Part shown: piece after piece, positions 1 through 6,646 of the stretch
How positions within the stretch are numbered: position 1 is the stretch's first letter
How the letters are laid out: each line of letters starts with the position of its first letter
NCBI GenBank assembly: GCA_045586505.1
Contig: JAZNAL010000036.1
Coordinates: forward strand, 1-18,566
Direction of reading: 5' to 3'
Length of the DNA stretch: 18,566 nt
DNA from: Flemingiibacterium sp045586505
Lineage (GTDB): Bacteria > Bacillota > Clostridia > Oscillospirales > CAG-272
The notes under the pieces: model-generated
Databases searched by the model: none
Told to the model about the DNA's origin: nothing
What the model saw: only the letters and a program-made list of their open reading frames with translations
Position numbers and translations under genes: made by a program

Positions 1-138
1 CTTGGGCATACGCTTTGCCATATATTCGGAAATCTCCGTCTGGGGAGTGATGGGGTATCCGAAGAAGTGCAGACAGCCCGATTTGATAGCCGCTTCCGCG
101 ATAGCCTCGTTACCCTTCATAAGTACTTTCTTAGCCAT
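1..138 (-). CDS. vorB: 2-oxoacid:ferredoxin oxidoreductase alpha subunit (VorB-like), N-terminal 46 residues, cut by window edge
   Basis: Only the first 46 residues are present; the gene runs off the left edge. They start MAKKVLMKGNEAIAEAA and contain the conserved stretch FFGYPITPQTEI (about residues 25-36), typical of the pyrimidine-binding domain at the N-terminus of the alpha subunit of the 2-ketoisovalerate / 2-oxoglutarate:ferredoxin oxidoreductases. These enzymes oxidatively decarboxylate 2-oxoacids to acyl-CoA and reduce ferredoxin in the cytoplasm. The start ATG at 138-136 is preceded by AGGAGAAT, which directly follows the ferredoxin stop codon, so the two genes are co-transcribed with an 11-bp gap. 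The family is clear; the substrate (branched-chain 2-oxoacid or 2-oxoglutarate) cannot be settled from this fragment. The TPP-binding and gamma subunits would be expected to the left of the window. Confidence 0.85.
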   Translation of the reverse strand, partial: MAKKVLMKGNEAIAEAAIKSGCLHFFGYPITPQTEISEYMAKRMPK

Positions 139-149
139 TTGTATTCTCC

Positions 150-362
150 TTACACATCTTTTTCGACTTTGATAACTACATCGGGACACATGGTGGCACA
201 CATTGCGCACGCGATGCACTTTTCCTGATCGGTCACGCCTGCGGGATGGTAGCCCTTTTTGTTGAGCTTATCGCCTGCAAGCGAAATAATCTTCTTGGGG
301 CAAGCGAGTACACAGAGACCGCAGCCCTTGCAAAGATCTTCGTTGAATGTCACTTTGTTCAT
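150..362 (-). CDS. 2x[4Fe-4S] ferredoxin, probable delta subunit of the 2-oxoacid oxidoreductase
   Basis: A 70-residue protein with two complete CxxCxxCxxxC motifs: C11, C14, C17, C21 and C49, C52, C55, C59, the last Cys of each followed by Pro. This is the classical clostridial-type two-cluster ferredoxin. In OFOR operons such a protein is usually the delta (electron-transfer) subunit and passes electrons from the TPP site to free ferredoxin. The start ATG at 362-360 has a strong GGAGGT ribosome binding site 7 nt upstream. It lies 30 bp after the P-loop gene and 11 bp before the VorB-like alpha subunit, so the three appear to form one minus-strand operon. Length and motif spacing are normal. 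A specific symbol (vorD/korD) is not assigned because the complex's substrate is not visible. Confidence 0.88.
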   Translation of the reverse strand: MNKVTFNEDLCKGCGLCVLACPKKIISLAGDKLNKKGYHPAGVTDQEKCIACAMCATMCPDVVIKVEKDV

Positions 363-392
363 GGTATTACCTCCGTTTGGTTTATTTGTTAT

Positions 393-1076
393 TTAGAATA
401 TCTGCTTTGTTGCGTTTTTGATGTAAAAAACATCTGGGATGTCGGATAGCTTGCCTTCAAGCGAACAGTCGGCACAGGTGCAGACAAGGGGTAGTCCGCA
501 TTTCTCTGCCACCTTATGTGCCCACGCATCCGTGTCGGTGATATCCGCGGCGGTGGTTTCAACGCCGAGATTTGAGTTGTTGACAATGCCCGTAGCACAT
601 AGTCGTCCAGACCATTCGATCTCGCGGAGTATCGCTTCCGTTCCGTCCACATCCTCGGTGAGGGGACGGTACATATTGACAACGCAGAGCAGGTCGTATT
701 CGCCTTTTTTGAAGAATCGGTTGTACATACCCAGCGCCACCGCACCGTTGTCGCCGCCGACATCGAGAATAGTTACCGTATCGGGATCGCGGGCATAGGC
801 TTCAAGCGCTCCCATAACCGTTGGCGGTAGGGAAGGGATGTCCACGTTAGTGTTGGCAAAGTCGGGCACCACGCATTTGACGCCAAGGGAGGTCAGCTCG
901 GATACATTGTCTGCCGCACGGAAGTAGGGGTTGACGATGTCGAGGTCGATAAGCGTGACCTTGTGTCCCGCCTTGACCTTTTCGCGGGCTAAATTGACCG
1001 CAAAATTGGTCTTGCCAGACCCGTAGTGTCCGCAGACGACTATAAGGTTGTTGAGATTTTTTAAACTTTCAAGCAT
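393..1076 (-). CDS. P-loop NTPase (CobQ/MinD/ParA-like nucleotide-binding protein) linked to the OFOR operon
   Basis: A 227-residue soluble protein. Walker A is GHYGSGKT (16-23), followed by the acidic strand LIDLDIVNPYF (42-52) and a Walker-B-like strand ILDVGGDN (103-110), as in SIMIBI-class ATPases of the ParA/CobQ type. NNSNLG (166-171) may correspond to the base-specificity region. Near the C-terminus four cysteines cluster as C193-x5-C199-x-C201-x2-C204, a possible metal or Fe-S ligand set. It is the first gene of an operon with the ferredoxin and 2-oxoacid oxidoreductase, suggesting a role in maturation or regulation of that iron-sulfur enzyme; this is inference. There is no recognisable Shine-Dalgarno before the ATG at 1076 (the upstream bases are A-rich), although the ATG fits the family's N-terminus. 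The exact function of this family is unknown to me. Confidence 0.8.
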   Translation of the reverse strand: MLESLKNLNNLIVVCGHYGSGKTNFAVNLAREKVKAGHKVTLIDLDIVNPYFRAADNVSELTSLGVKCVVPDFANTNVDIPSLPPTVMGALEAYARDPDTVTILDVGGDNGAVALGMYNRFFKKGEYDLLCVVNMYRPLTEDVDGTEAILREIEWSGRLCATGIVNNSNLGVETTAADITDTDAWAHKVAEKCGLPLVCTCADCSLEGKLSDIPDVFYIKNATKQIF

Positions 1077-1097
1077 TTTTTATTTTTTGCGTGTTTT

Positions 1098-1113
1098 TGA
1101 AGCCGCGGCTTCA
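1098..1113. promoter_or_regulatory. 16-bp perfect palindrome in the leader of the P-loop/ferredoxin/OFOR operon
   Basis: The sequence TGAAGCCGCGGCTTCA is self-complementary over all 16 bases. It sits between the predicted minus-strand promoter (-10 at 1158-1153) and the start codon at 1076, about 20 nt upstream of the ATG. No U-tract follows on either strand, so it is not a terminator. It could be a repressor operator placed downstream of the promoter, or an RNA hairpin in the leader. The dyad is directly visible; its function is inferred. Confidence 0.5.
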
Positions 1114-1152
1114 TAGTTTGACATATTTCGCGTAATTTTAAACGCTTCTTAT

Positions 1153-1161
1153 ATTATACCA
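1153..1161 (-). promoter_or_regulatory. extended -10 promoter for the P-loop/ferredoxin/OFOR operon
   Basis: On the minus strand TGGTATAAT occurs, which is a perfect TATAAT (1158-1153) with the TG-n extended -10 element. No good -35 hexamer is seen at 17 bp (TTTTAT only), as is common for extended -10 promoters. Transcription would start near 1146 and give a leader of about 70 nt containing the 1098-1113 palindrome. Confidence 0.55.
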
Positions 1162-1355
1162 TATAATCAACTAAAATAAAAGAACATTTTTGAAAATTTA
1201 TTTGAGTTTTTTTCTTGTTTGATTGTACAAATTTTACAGTATGGTATCTGAAGTCCCCAAATGATGTGTAGTGCCGTAGCTTTTGGCGCTTATTACCTGT
1301 TTGTTAAATTTTGACGGTTTTGAGACGATCAGAGCTTAAATTGCAGTGTTGTGCC

Positions 1356-1384
1356 TTGACAGTCGGAGAAAATTGAGGTATAAT
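1356..1384 (+). promoter_or_regulatory. consensus sigma-A promoter of the trkH-trkA operon
   Basis: TTGACA at 1356-1361 and TATAAT at 1379-1384 with a 17-bp spacer are both perfect consensus hexamers. The predicted start near 1391 gives a leader of about 100 nt before trkH at 1494. The stretch from 1162 to 1355 between the two divergent promoters shows no ORF or strong repeat. Confidence 0.85.
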
Positions 1385-1402
1385 GTAAAATAGTTACCGG
1401 AT

Positions 1403-1425
1403 TGAGCGGTTGTTCTGACCGCTCA
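1403..1425 (+). other. hairpin in the trkH 5' leader
   Basis: TGAGCGGT (1403-1410) and ACCGCTCA (1418-1425) form a perfect 8-bp stem with a 7-nt loop, 10-15 nt after the predicted transcription start. No U-tract follows, so it is not a terminator. It may stabilise the mRNA or be a protein or ligand binding element. I do not recognise the conserved core of the c-di-AMP (ydaO) riboswitch around it. Confidence 0.5.
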
Positions 1426-1493
1426 CGGTATGCGTCTGCGCTGCAGTCGTACATACAAGTAATAAACGCTGTATACAAAAAAGGAATGATGTA

Positions 1494-2903
1494 ATGGAAC
1501 CGTCATCAAAAAAACATTTGCGGCGTGTCAGAAAAAACCTCCACATAAAACGGCGGCTTTCGCCAACGCAGGTCATACTGCTCGGCTTTATCGCGCTGAT
1601 ACTTATAGGAACGCTACTTTTGACCCTGCCGATATCCTCGGCAGACGGAAGCTTCACCTCCCCGAAAAATGCGCTGTTTACCGCTACCAGCGCCACCTGT
1701 GTGACCGGGCTTATAGTTGAGGATACAGGTACACACTGGAGCTTGTTCGGGCAGATCGTGATAATCTGTCTTATCCAGATCGGAGGTCTTGGCTTTATGA
1801 CCATGGCCGTCATGATGTCGATATTCATTAAACGGTATATCACGCCGAGAGAGCGCCTGCTTGCGGCGCAGTCGCTGGGACTTACGGGTGTCGGCGGCAC
1901 GGTACCCCTTGTGCGCAGGATCGTCATCGGTACGTTTACGGTGGAGGGCATCGGAGCCGCCATATTGGCGACGCAGTTTGTGCCGCTGGTCGGCTGGGGC
2001 AAGGGAATATACTACGGTATATTCCACGCGATCTCCTTCTTCTGCAACGCGGGCTTTGACGTGCTGGACGGCACCAACGGCTATGGCGGCGATTTTTCCA
2101 GCTTTACAAGCCTGTCAGACAATTATGTGATCGGCGTCACCGTTATACTGCTTATCATCATCGGCGGGATCGGCTTTATCGTGTGGGATGACATTGTGAA
2201 TCTAATACGAGAACGCAAGCGGTTGTCGGTGTACTCGAAATTCGTGCTCATAATAACTCTCGGACTTATCGTCTGCGGCACACTGCTTCTTATGCTGTGC
2301 GAGTGGAGCAATCCCGCCACCATTGGCAATATGTCAGTGGGGGATAAGATTTTTCAGTGTCTGTTCCAGTCGGTGACTACCCGTACCGCGGGCGTTGATA
2401 TGATAAACAATGCCGCTATGACCGAGTCGTCGAAGCTTATCTCCATGCTGCTCATGTTTGTGGGCGGTGCCAGCGGCTCTACGGCAGGCGGTATCAAGGT
2501 CGGCACCTTCGGCGTGCTCTTCCTTGCGGTGTTGGCATTCTCCCGCGGAGACGAGGAGCTTTCGGTGATGAAGCGCAAGATCTCCCACGAGACCGTCAGC
2601 CGCGCGCTGACCGTTATCGGCATCGATCTTCTTGCCGTATTCGCTGCGACGCTGATAATCACTCAGACCAACCCCGGTGTAGGAGTGATAGATGCGCTGT
2701 ATGAGGCATTTTCGGGCATTGCGACAGTGGGACTGTCGCTGTCATTGACCCCCACGCTCTGTGCAGCATCACAGCTTGCAATAATTGTGCTGATGTTCTT
2801 TGGCAGAGTGGGCATTCTGACCATCACCTACTCCATCATGCTCCGCAGCGCCAGAAGGAACAGCTGTATCAGCTATCCCGAATTAAATATGATGATCGGA
2901 TGA
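1494..2903 (+). CDS. trkH: TrkH/KtrB-family potassium uptake membrane subunit
   Basis: A 469-residue integral membrane protein with the four pore repeats of the TrkH/KtrB/HKT superfamily. The selectivity-filter strands are visible: ATCVTGL (67-73), CNAGF (184-188), TTRTAGV (295-301) and GIATVGL (408-414), each with the central glycine. The conserved GGASGSTAGGIK (324-335) matches the mobile intramembrane loop that gates KtrB. The size is close to KtrB. The N-terminus (1-22) is strongly basic and cytoplasmic. The ATG has AAGGA upstream at suitable spacing. It imports K+ across the cytoplasmic membrane and needs the RCK subunit encoded 22 bp downstream. A consensus promoter at 1356-1384 drives the pair. 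KtrB would be an equally valid name; this distinction cannot be settled here. Confidence 0.95.
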   Translation: MEPSSKKHLRRVRKNLHIKRRLSPTQVILLGFIALILIGTLLLTLPISSADGSFTSPKNALFTATSATCVTGLIVEDTGTHWSLFGQIVIICLIQIGGLGFMTMAVMMSIFIKRYITPRERLLAAQSLGLTGVGGTVPLVRRIVIGTFTVEGIGAAILATQFVPLVGWGKGIYYGIFHAISFFCNAGFDVLDGTNGYGGDFSSFTSLSDNYVIGVTVILLIIIGGIGFIVWDDIVNLIRERKRLSVYSKFVLIITLGLIVCGTLLLMLCEWSNPATIGNMSVGDKIFQCLFQSVTTRTAGVDMINNAAMTESSKLISMLLMFVGGASGSTAGGIKVGTFGVLFLAVLAFSRGDEELSVMKRKISHETVSRALTVIGIDLLAVFAATLIITQTNPGVGVIDALYEAFSGIATVGLSLSLTPTLCAASQLAIIVLMFFGRVGILTITYSIMLRSARRNSCISYPELNMMIG

Positions 2904-2925
2904 CCTCCGAGGAAAGGATAGAGTT

Positions 2926-3588
2926 ATGAAACAAAGAAAACGCAGCTTTTGCATTATAGGTCTCGGCCGTTTCGGACAGACCCTCGCCGTAAATCTCGCA
3001 AAGACCGATCATCAGGTGTTGGTCATCGACATTGATGAGGACATTATCAATGTAATGAGCGATACCGTCACCAACGCAGTGGTGGGTGATCCCACAAACG
3101 AGGTGGTGCTTCACGCCGCAGGTGTGGCGGACTACGACTGTGCAGTCGTTGCCACCGCCGAAAGCATCAACGACAGCGTACTTACCACCATTCTCCTAAA
3201 GGAGTTGGGAGTCAAGCAGGTCGTCGCCCGTGCAGGCAGTGAACAGCACGGACGGGTGCTTGAGAAGGTCGGCGCGGACATGGTCGTATTCCCCGAACGC
3301 GATATGGGCGAAAAGCTTGTCAATATCCTCAACCGCAACAATGTGCTTGAATACATCGAATTTTCCGACACGCACTCCATAGTGGAGGTTGCAGTACCTG
3401 CAAGCTGGGTTGGCAAGACGCTTATTGAGCTTAACGTCCGCCGCAGATACGGTGTTACTGTTCTGGCGGTAAGCGATGCCGAAACAGGCGATATGAACAT
3501 CTCCCCCGATCCCACGAAGCCATTTACCGGCGGCGAAATCGTTGCCATCCTCGGTGAGAACAAGGCGATCGATAAGATCACGAAATAG
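2926..3588 (+). CDS. trkA: TrkA/KtrA-family RCK regulatory subunit of the K+ transporter
   Basis: A 220-residue cytoplasmic protein with a single RCK module. The N-terminal RCK_N Rossmann fold has GLGRFG (12-17) and the nucleotide-ribose acidic pair at D35/D37. An RCK_C domain occupies about residues 138-220. One RCK_N plus one RCK_C is the KtrA arrangement; E. coli TrkA has two copies. It assembles as a ring under the membrane subunit and gates it in response to ATP/ADP or NAD(H). In Firmicutes, RCK_C domains of KtrA and related proteins are known c-di-AMP receptors; whether this one binds is inference. The ATG follows a good AGGAAAGG ribosome binding site, 22 bp after the trkH stop. An intrinsic terminator follows 9 bp after the stop. 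Confidence 0.93.
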   Translation: MKQRKRSFCIIGLGRFGQTLAVNLAKTDHQVLVIDIDEDIINVMSDTVTNAVVGDPTNEVVLHAAGVADYDCAVVATAESINDSVLTTILLKELGVKQVVARAGSEQHGRVLEKVGADMVVFPERDMGEKLVNILNRNNVLEYIEFSDTHSIVEVAVPASWVGKTLIELNVRRRYGVTVLAVSDAETGDMNISPDPTKPFTGGEIVAILGENKAIDKITK

Positions 3589-3596
3589 ATAAAAAA

Positions 3597-3626
3597 CCGA
3601 CTGTCGCGTACAGTCGGGTTTTGTTT
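3597..3626 (+). terminator. intrinsic terminator of the trkH-trkA operon
   Basis: CCGACTGT (3597-3604) and ACAGTCGG (3610-3617) form a perfect 8-bp stem with loop CGCGT, preceded by A6 and followed by GTTTTGTTT. It begins 9 bp after the trkA stop codon. Confidence 0.85.
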
Positions 3627-3631
3627 ACAAG

Positions 3632-3668
3632 AAAATTACGCCGACCGCGAACGGTCGGCGTAATTTTT
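3632..3668. terminator. bidirectional terminator between convergent trkA and potD
   Basis: A perfect 16-bp inverted repeat lies at 3632-3647 and 3652-3667 with a 4-nt loop (CGAA on plus, TTCG on minus). Because the stem ends in AAAA/TTTT, it supplies a U-tract on both strands. On the minus strand its first stem base is the last base of the potD stop codon, so it most likely ends the pot operon. On plus it backs up the 3597 terminator. Confidence 0.88.
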
Positions 3669-4896
3669 ATATGTTGCGCTTTTTCTTTACTTGCCTGTAA
3701 ACGTTTATGCCGATGGATAAACCCAGGCAGGCGAGCAGGAATACGGGGATCGTCCATGGCGCCGCCTCCGAGGCGGTGAGAATGGATGTCCACAGCTCAT
3801 CGATAAGCTGAGTTGTCGCGCTCGGCAGGGCTATGAACGCTTCGGTGTTTGCAAGGGTCTCCTCGTCGGGATATGCGATGGGATTATTTGCAAGCTCCGG
3901 ATCAAGGTATTCGGGGACGTACTTCTGGGGGGTGGAGTAGCCGATGTACTCGCAGTTGCGAAGTGCCACCAGGGTCTCGCACATGAAGTTTATGTACAGC
4001 TCCGCCGCTTCCTTGTTTTTAGCACCCTTGGGAATGCACATGGCGTCCACAAACAGGTTTGTGCCCTCGCGCGGCACCGCGTAAGCAAGGTCGGGATTGT
4101 CGGCGATCATGGTAAGCGCATCGCCCGCATAGTAGGGCGCCAGCGCCGCTTCGCCACCGATCATTTTGTCGAAGATCTCGTCCATGACATACGCCTGTAC
4201 CAGCAGCTTCTGGTTGGTCAGCGCGCTTGCCGCCTGACGAAGCTCCTGCTCGTTTGTGGTGTTCATGGAGTAGCCGAGATATTTCTCGGCGATCATGAAT
4301 GCATCGCGGGAATTAGAGAACATAAGGATGTCGCCCGCATACTTTTCGTTCCACAGAATATCCCAGCTGTAAACGTCATCCTCGGGATCGACCAGCGTGG
4401 TATTGTAGATAAGCCCCACCATGCCCCACATATAGGGCACCGAATACTGATCGCTTGGGTCGTAGTCCATCTCCTTGAATTCATCGGAGATAAGCAGCTC
4501 GAAATTGGGGATATTGGAATAATCCAGCTTTTCCAGCATATTCTCGTTGATCATTCTCGCGATCATATAGTCGGAGGGAATGATGATGTCGTAGGACGAG
4601 CCGCCGTTTTTTAATTTCGCATACAATTCCTCGTTGGACGCAAAGTTTGTGTAGTTGACGTCGATTCCCGTCAGCTCCTCAAACGCGCGGTTGGTGTCGA
4701 ACGCTCCCTCTGAGCCGTCGTCAACGGCGATGTATTCGCCCCAGTTGTAGACGTTGATCGTGATGTTCTGATCGCGGAACTTATCCCAGTCAACACTATC
4801 CGAGTAGGTAAGCTCATCCGAGTCCGCGCTGACGCTGATCGGGAAAAGCAACGAGAGCATGATAAGGGATGCCATAAGGAGGCTGAGCTTTTTCAT
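3667..4896 (-). CDS. potD: spermidine/putrescine ABC transporter substrate-binding protein with C-terminal membrane anchor
   Basis: A 409-residue type 2 periplasmic-binding-fold protein. A signal peptide spans about 1-24 (basic MKK, hydrophobic core, cleavage after VSA). The mature start has the PotD hallmark NWGEYI (51-56), and the later sequence follows PotD throughout. Unusually, there is no lipobox cysteine after the signal peptide. Instead the C-terminus has a hydrophobic helix (about 381-399) followed by KKKRN, a transmembrane anchor with positive-inside orientation. It captures polyamines outside the membrane and delivers them to PotBC. The start ATG at 4896 was chosen because AAGGAGGTG lies just upstream, the signal peptide begins there, and it overlaps the potC stop by 4 bp (ATGA); the frame stays open further upstream inside potC. 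It is the last gene of the operon. Confidence 0.92.
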   Translation of the reverse strand: MKKLSLLMASLIMLSLLFPISVSADSDELTYSDSVDWDKFRDQNITINVYNWGEYIAVDDGSEGAFDTNRAFEELTGIDVNYTNFASNEELYAKLKNGGSSYDIIIPSDYMIARMINENMLEKLDYSNIPNFELLISDEFKEMDYDPSDQYSVPYMWGMVGLIYNTTLVDPEDDVYSWDILWNEKYAGDILMFSNSRDAFMIAEKYLGYSMNTTNEQELRQAASALTNQKLLVQAYVMDEIFDKMIGGEAALAPYYAGDALTMIADNPDLAYAVPREGTNLFVDAMCIPKGAKNKEAAELYINFMCETLVALRNCEYIGYSTPQKYVPEYLDPELANNPIAYPDEETLANTEAFIALPSATTQLIDELWTSILTASEAAPWTIPVFLLACLGLSIGINVYRQVKKKRNI

Positions 4897-5693
4897 GCCG
4901 CACCTCCTTTTCTGCGCTTCTTCGGAGAAGAATCGCGGATGTCCTTGAAGTTCATGATAAGCAAAATAAGCAGTACCACCACGAAGATGATCGCCGACAG
5001 TGCATTTACCTCGGGGGAGACCTTGCGGCGGGTCATGGAGTAGATGGTGATGGGAAGGGTCTGAGAGTTTGCGCCGGTGGTGAAGTAGCTTATGATGAAG
5101 TCGTCGATGGAGTAGGTCAGCGACATCAGAAAGCCTGTGACGATACCGGGCATGATCTCGGGGACGATAACGTGTCTGAATGCCTGAACGGGATTGCATC
5201 CGAGGTCAAGCGCCGCGTCGTAGAGATTGTGGTTCATCTGACGGAGCTTCGGGAGTACGTTCAGTATAACATACGGAACACAGAAGGTGATATGCGCCAG
5301 CACCAAAGTCAGATAACCGAGGTCGATGTTCAGCGCCACGAAAAGCAGCATGAGCGAAACGCCCGTTACCATCTCGGAGTTCATAATCGGGATGTAGGTC
5401 ACGTTGACGATGGCGGTACGTATCCACTTTTTCATGTTGTAGATACCGATCGCCGCGAGAGTGCCGAGAAGGGTAGAGACCACCGCCGCGATAAGGGCGA
5501 TGATAAGGGTATTTGCAAGGCTCTTTAAGATGACCTCGTTGTTGAATAGCTTTACATACCAATCAAAGGTGAAGCCTGTCCATACGGTACGGCTCTTAGA
5601 CTCGTTAAATGAGTAAGCGATAAGCACGAAGATTGGCGCATAGAGAAAGAGGAACACCAGTGCGATGTACAGCTTTGAAGTAATCTTTTTCAC
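4893..5693 (-). CDS. potC: spermidine/putrescine ABC transporter permease PotC
   Basis: A 266-residue inner-membrane permease of the BPD_transp_1 family with about six transmembrane segments. The first is at about 8-28. The EAA loop that contacts the ATPase is at about 157-180 (DAALDLGCNP...VIVPEI). With PotB it forms the polyamine channel. The ATG at 5693 overlaps the potB stop codon by 4 bp (ATGA), and its own stop overlaps the potD start in the same way, so translation is probably coupled. The length is normal for PotC (about 260). The C-terminus is basic (KKRRKGG) and encodes the ribosome binding site of potD. Confidence 0.93.
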   Translation of the reverse strand: MKKITSKLYIALVFLFLYAPIFVLIAYSFNESKSRTVWTGFTFDWYVKLFNNEVILKSLANTLIIALIAAVVSTLLGTLAAIGIYNMKKWIRTAIVNVTYIPIMNSEMVTGVSLMLLFVALNIDLGYLTLVLAHITFCVPYVILNVLPKLRQMNHNLYDAALDLGCNPVQAFRHVIVPEIMPGIVTGFLMSLTYSIDDFIISYFTTGANSQTLPITIYSMTRRKVSPEVNALSAIIFVVVLLILLIMNFKDIRDSSPKKRRKGGAA

Positions 5694-6646
5694 ATCAGCA
5701 CCCCTTCCATGTCTTCATTGTCGAGCTGGTTGGTAATCGACATGCAGAGTATGATGAATACCATCAGAACGAGCGAGATCGCCGCGCCGAGGCTCGGATT
5801 GTAAGCATTGCCGAGGAACTGCAGGTCGATAAGGTCACCGATAAGCATATTGGTGCCGCCGCCAAGCATTCGGGAGATAATAAAGGTGGAGATGGACGGT
5901 ACAAATACCTGGGTGATGCCCGTAGCCACGCCGGGCATGGAGAGGGGGATAATGACGCGCCCCAGCACCTGAATGCCGTTTGCGCCGAGATCCTGCGCCG
6001 CCTCAACGGTACGGCTGTCGATCTTGGTCATGACCGAATAGAGGGGGAGGATCATAAAGGGCAGATAGTTGTAGATCATGCCCAGCACTACCGCACCCTG
6101 AGTATTGATCATCTCAAAGGGACCGAGACCTATGAGCCCGAGGAGCTTGTTGATAAGTCCGTTCTTTTCAAGTAAGGTCATCCATGCGTAGGTGCGAAGG
6201 AGGAAGTTCATCCACATGGGAAGCATGACCAGCATGAGCGCCAGCTTCTGGCGGGATTCACGCATACGGGAGATCATGTACGCCAGCGGATATGCGATGA
6301 CAAGGCAGATCGCGGTTGCTATGAGTGCCAGCCATGCGGAATTGATAAGTACGGAGGAGTATTTGCTTACCTCCATGATGTGCGCGAGGGTAAATATAGT
6401 CTTTTCGGTAATGTCATCGTTTGCTAAGATCTCGTTAATATCGTAGTCCTCGCCGATCTCATCGTATTCGGCGATGAGGTCGGATACATAGGTGTCGTAC
6501 TCCTCGGTGGTGAGCACGTTGCCCTCGGAGTCCACCTGCACCTTGGTGGTGAAGGCGAATACGCCGATAAGCACCAGTGGCACGAGGATGAACACGATCA
6601 TCCATACAAGGTAAGGGACGGCAGCGTATTTAGATTTTCTGCTCAA
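5690..6646 (-). CDS. potB: spermidine/putrescine ABC transporter permease PotB, TTG start
   Basis: A 318-residue BPD_transp_1 permease, partner of PotC. Transmembrane segment 1 is at about 10-32 and the EAA loop at about 214-236 (VEAAQDLGANG...VIIPLSMPG). It is about 35 residues longer than typical PotB because of an acidic external insertion (about 35-90, rich in D/E) between the first two transmembrane segments. The start is TTG at 6646-6644: GGAGGG lies 8 nt upstream inside the potA 3' end, and the next in-frame Met (residue 16) would lie inside the first membrane segment. It overlaps potA by 17 bp and potC by 4 bp. The acidic loop might help attract cationic polyamines; that is speculation. 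Confidence 0.92.
   Translation of the reverse strand: MSRKSKYAAVPYLVWMIVFILVPLVLIGVFAFTTKVQVDSEGNVLTTEEYDTYVSDLIAEYDEIGEDYDINEILANDDITEKTIFTLAHIMEVSKYSSVLINSAWLALIATAICLVIAYPLAYMISRMRESRQKLALMLVMLPMWMNFLLRTYAWMTLLEKNGLINKLLGLIGLGPFEMINTQGAVVLGMIYNYLPFMILPLYSVMTKIDSRTVEAAQDLGANGIQVLGRVIIPLSMPGVATGITQVFVPSISTFIISRMLGGGTNMLIGDLIDLQFLGNAYNPSLGAAISLVLMVFIILCMSITNQLDNEDMEGVLM

Noticed and set aside
1391..1493. c-di-AMP (ydaO/kt) riboswitch in the trkH leader
   Set aside because: The leader is about 100 nt with a single 8-bp hairpin. The conserved core expected for that class was not recognised by eye; an Rfam scan would settle it.
1394..2027. Minus-strand open frames opposite trkH
   Set aside because: They are shadows of the strongly supported TrkH coding frame, with no motifs and no ribosome binding sites.
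4897..5199. N-terminal extension of potD by 101 codons
   Set aside because: The frame is open but overlaps potC and has no family similarity. The signal peptide and AGGAGGT mark 4896 as the start.
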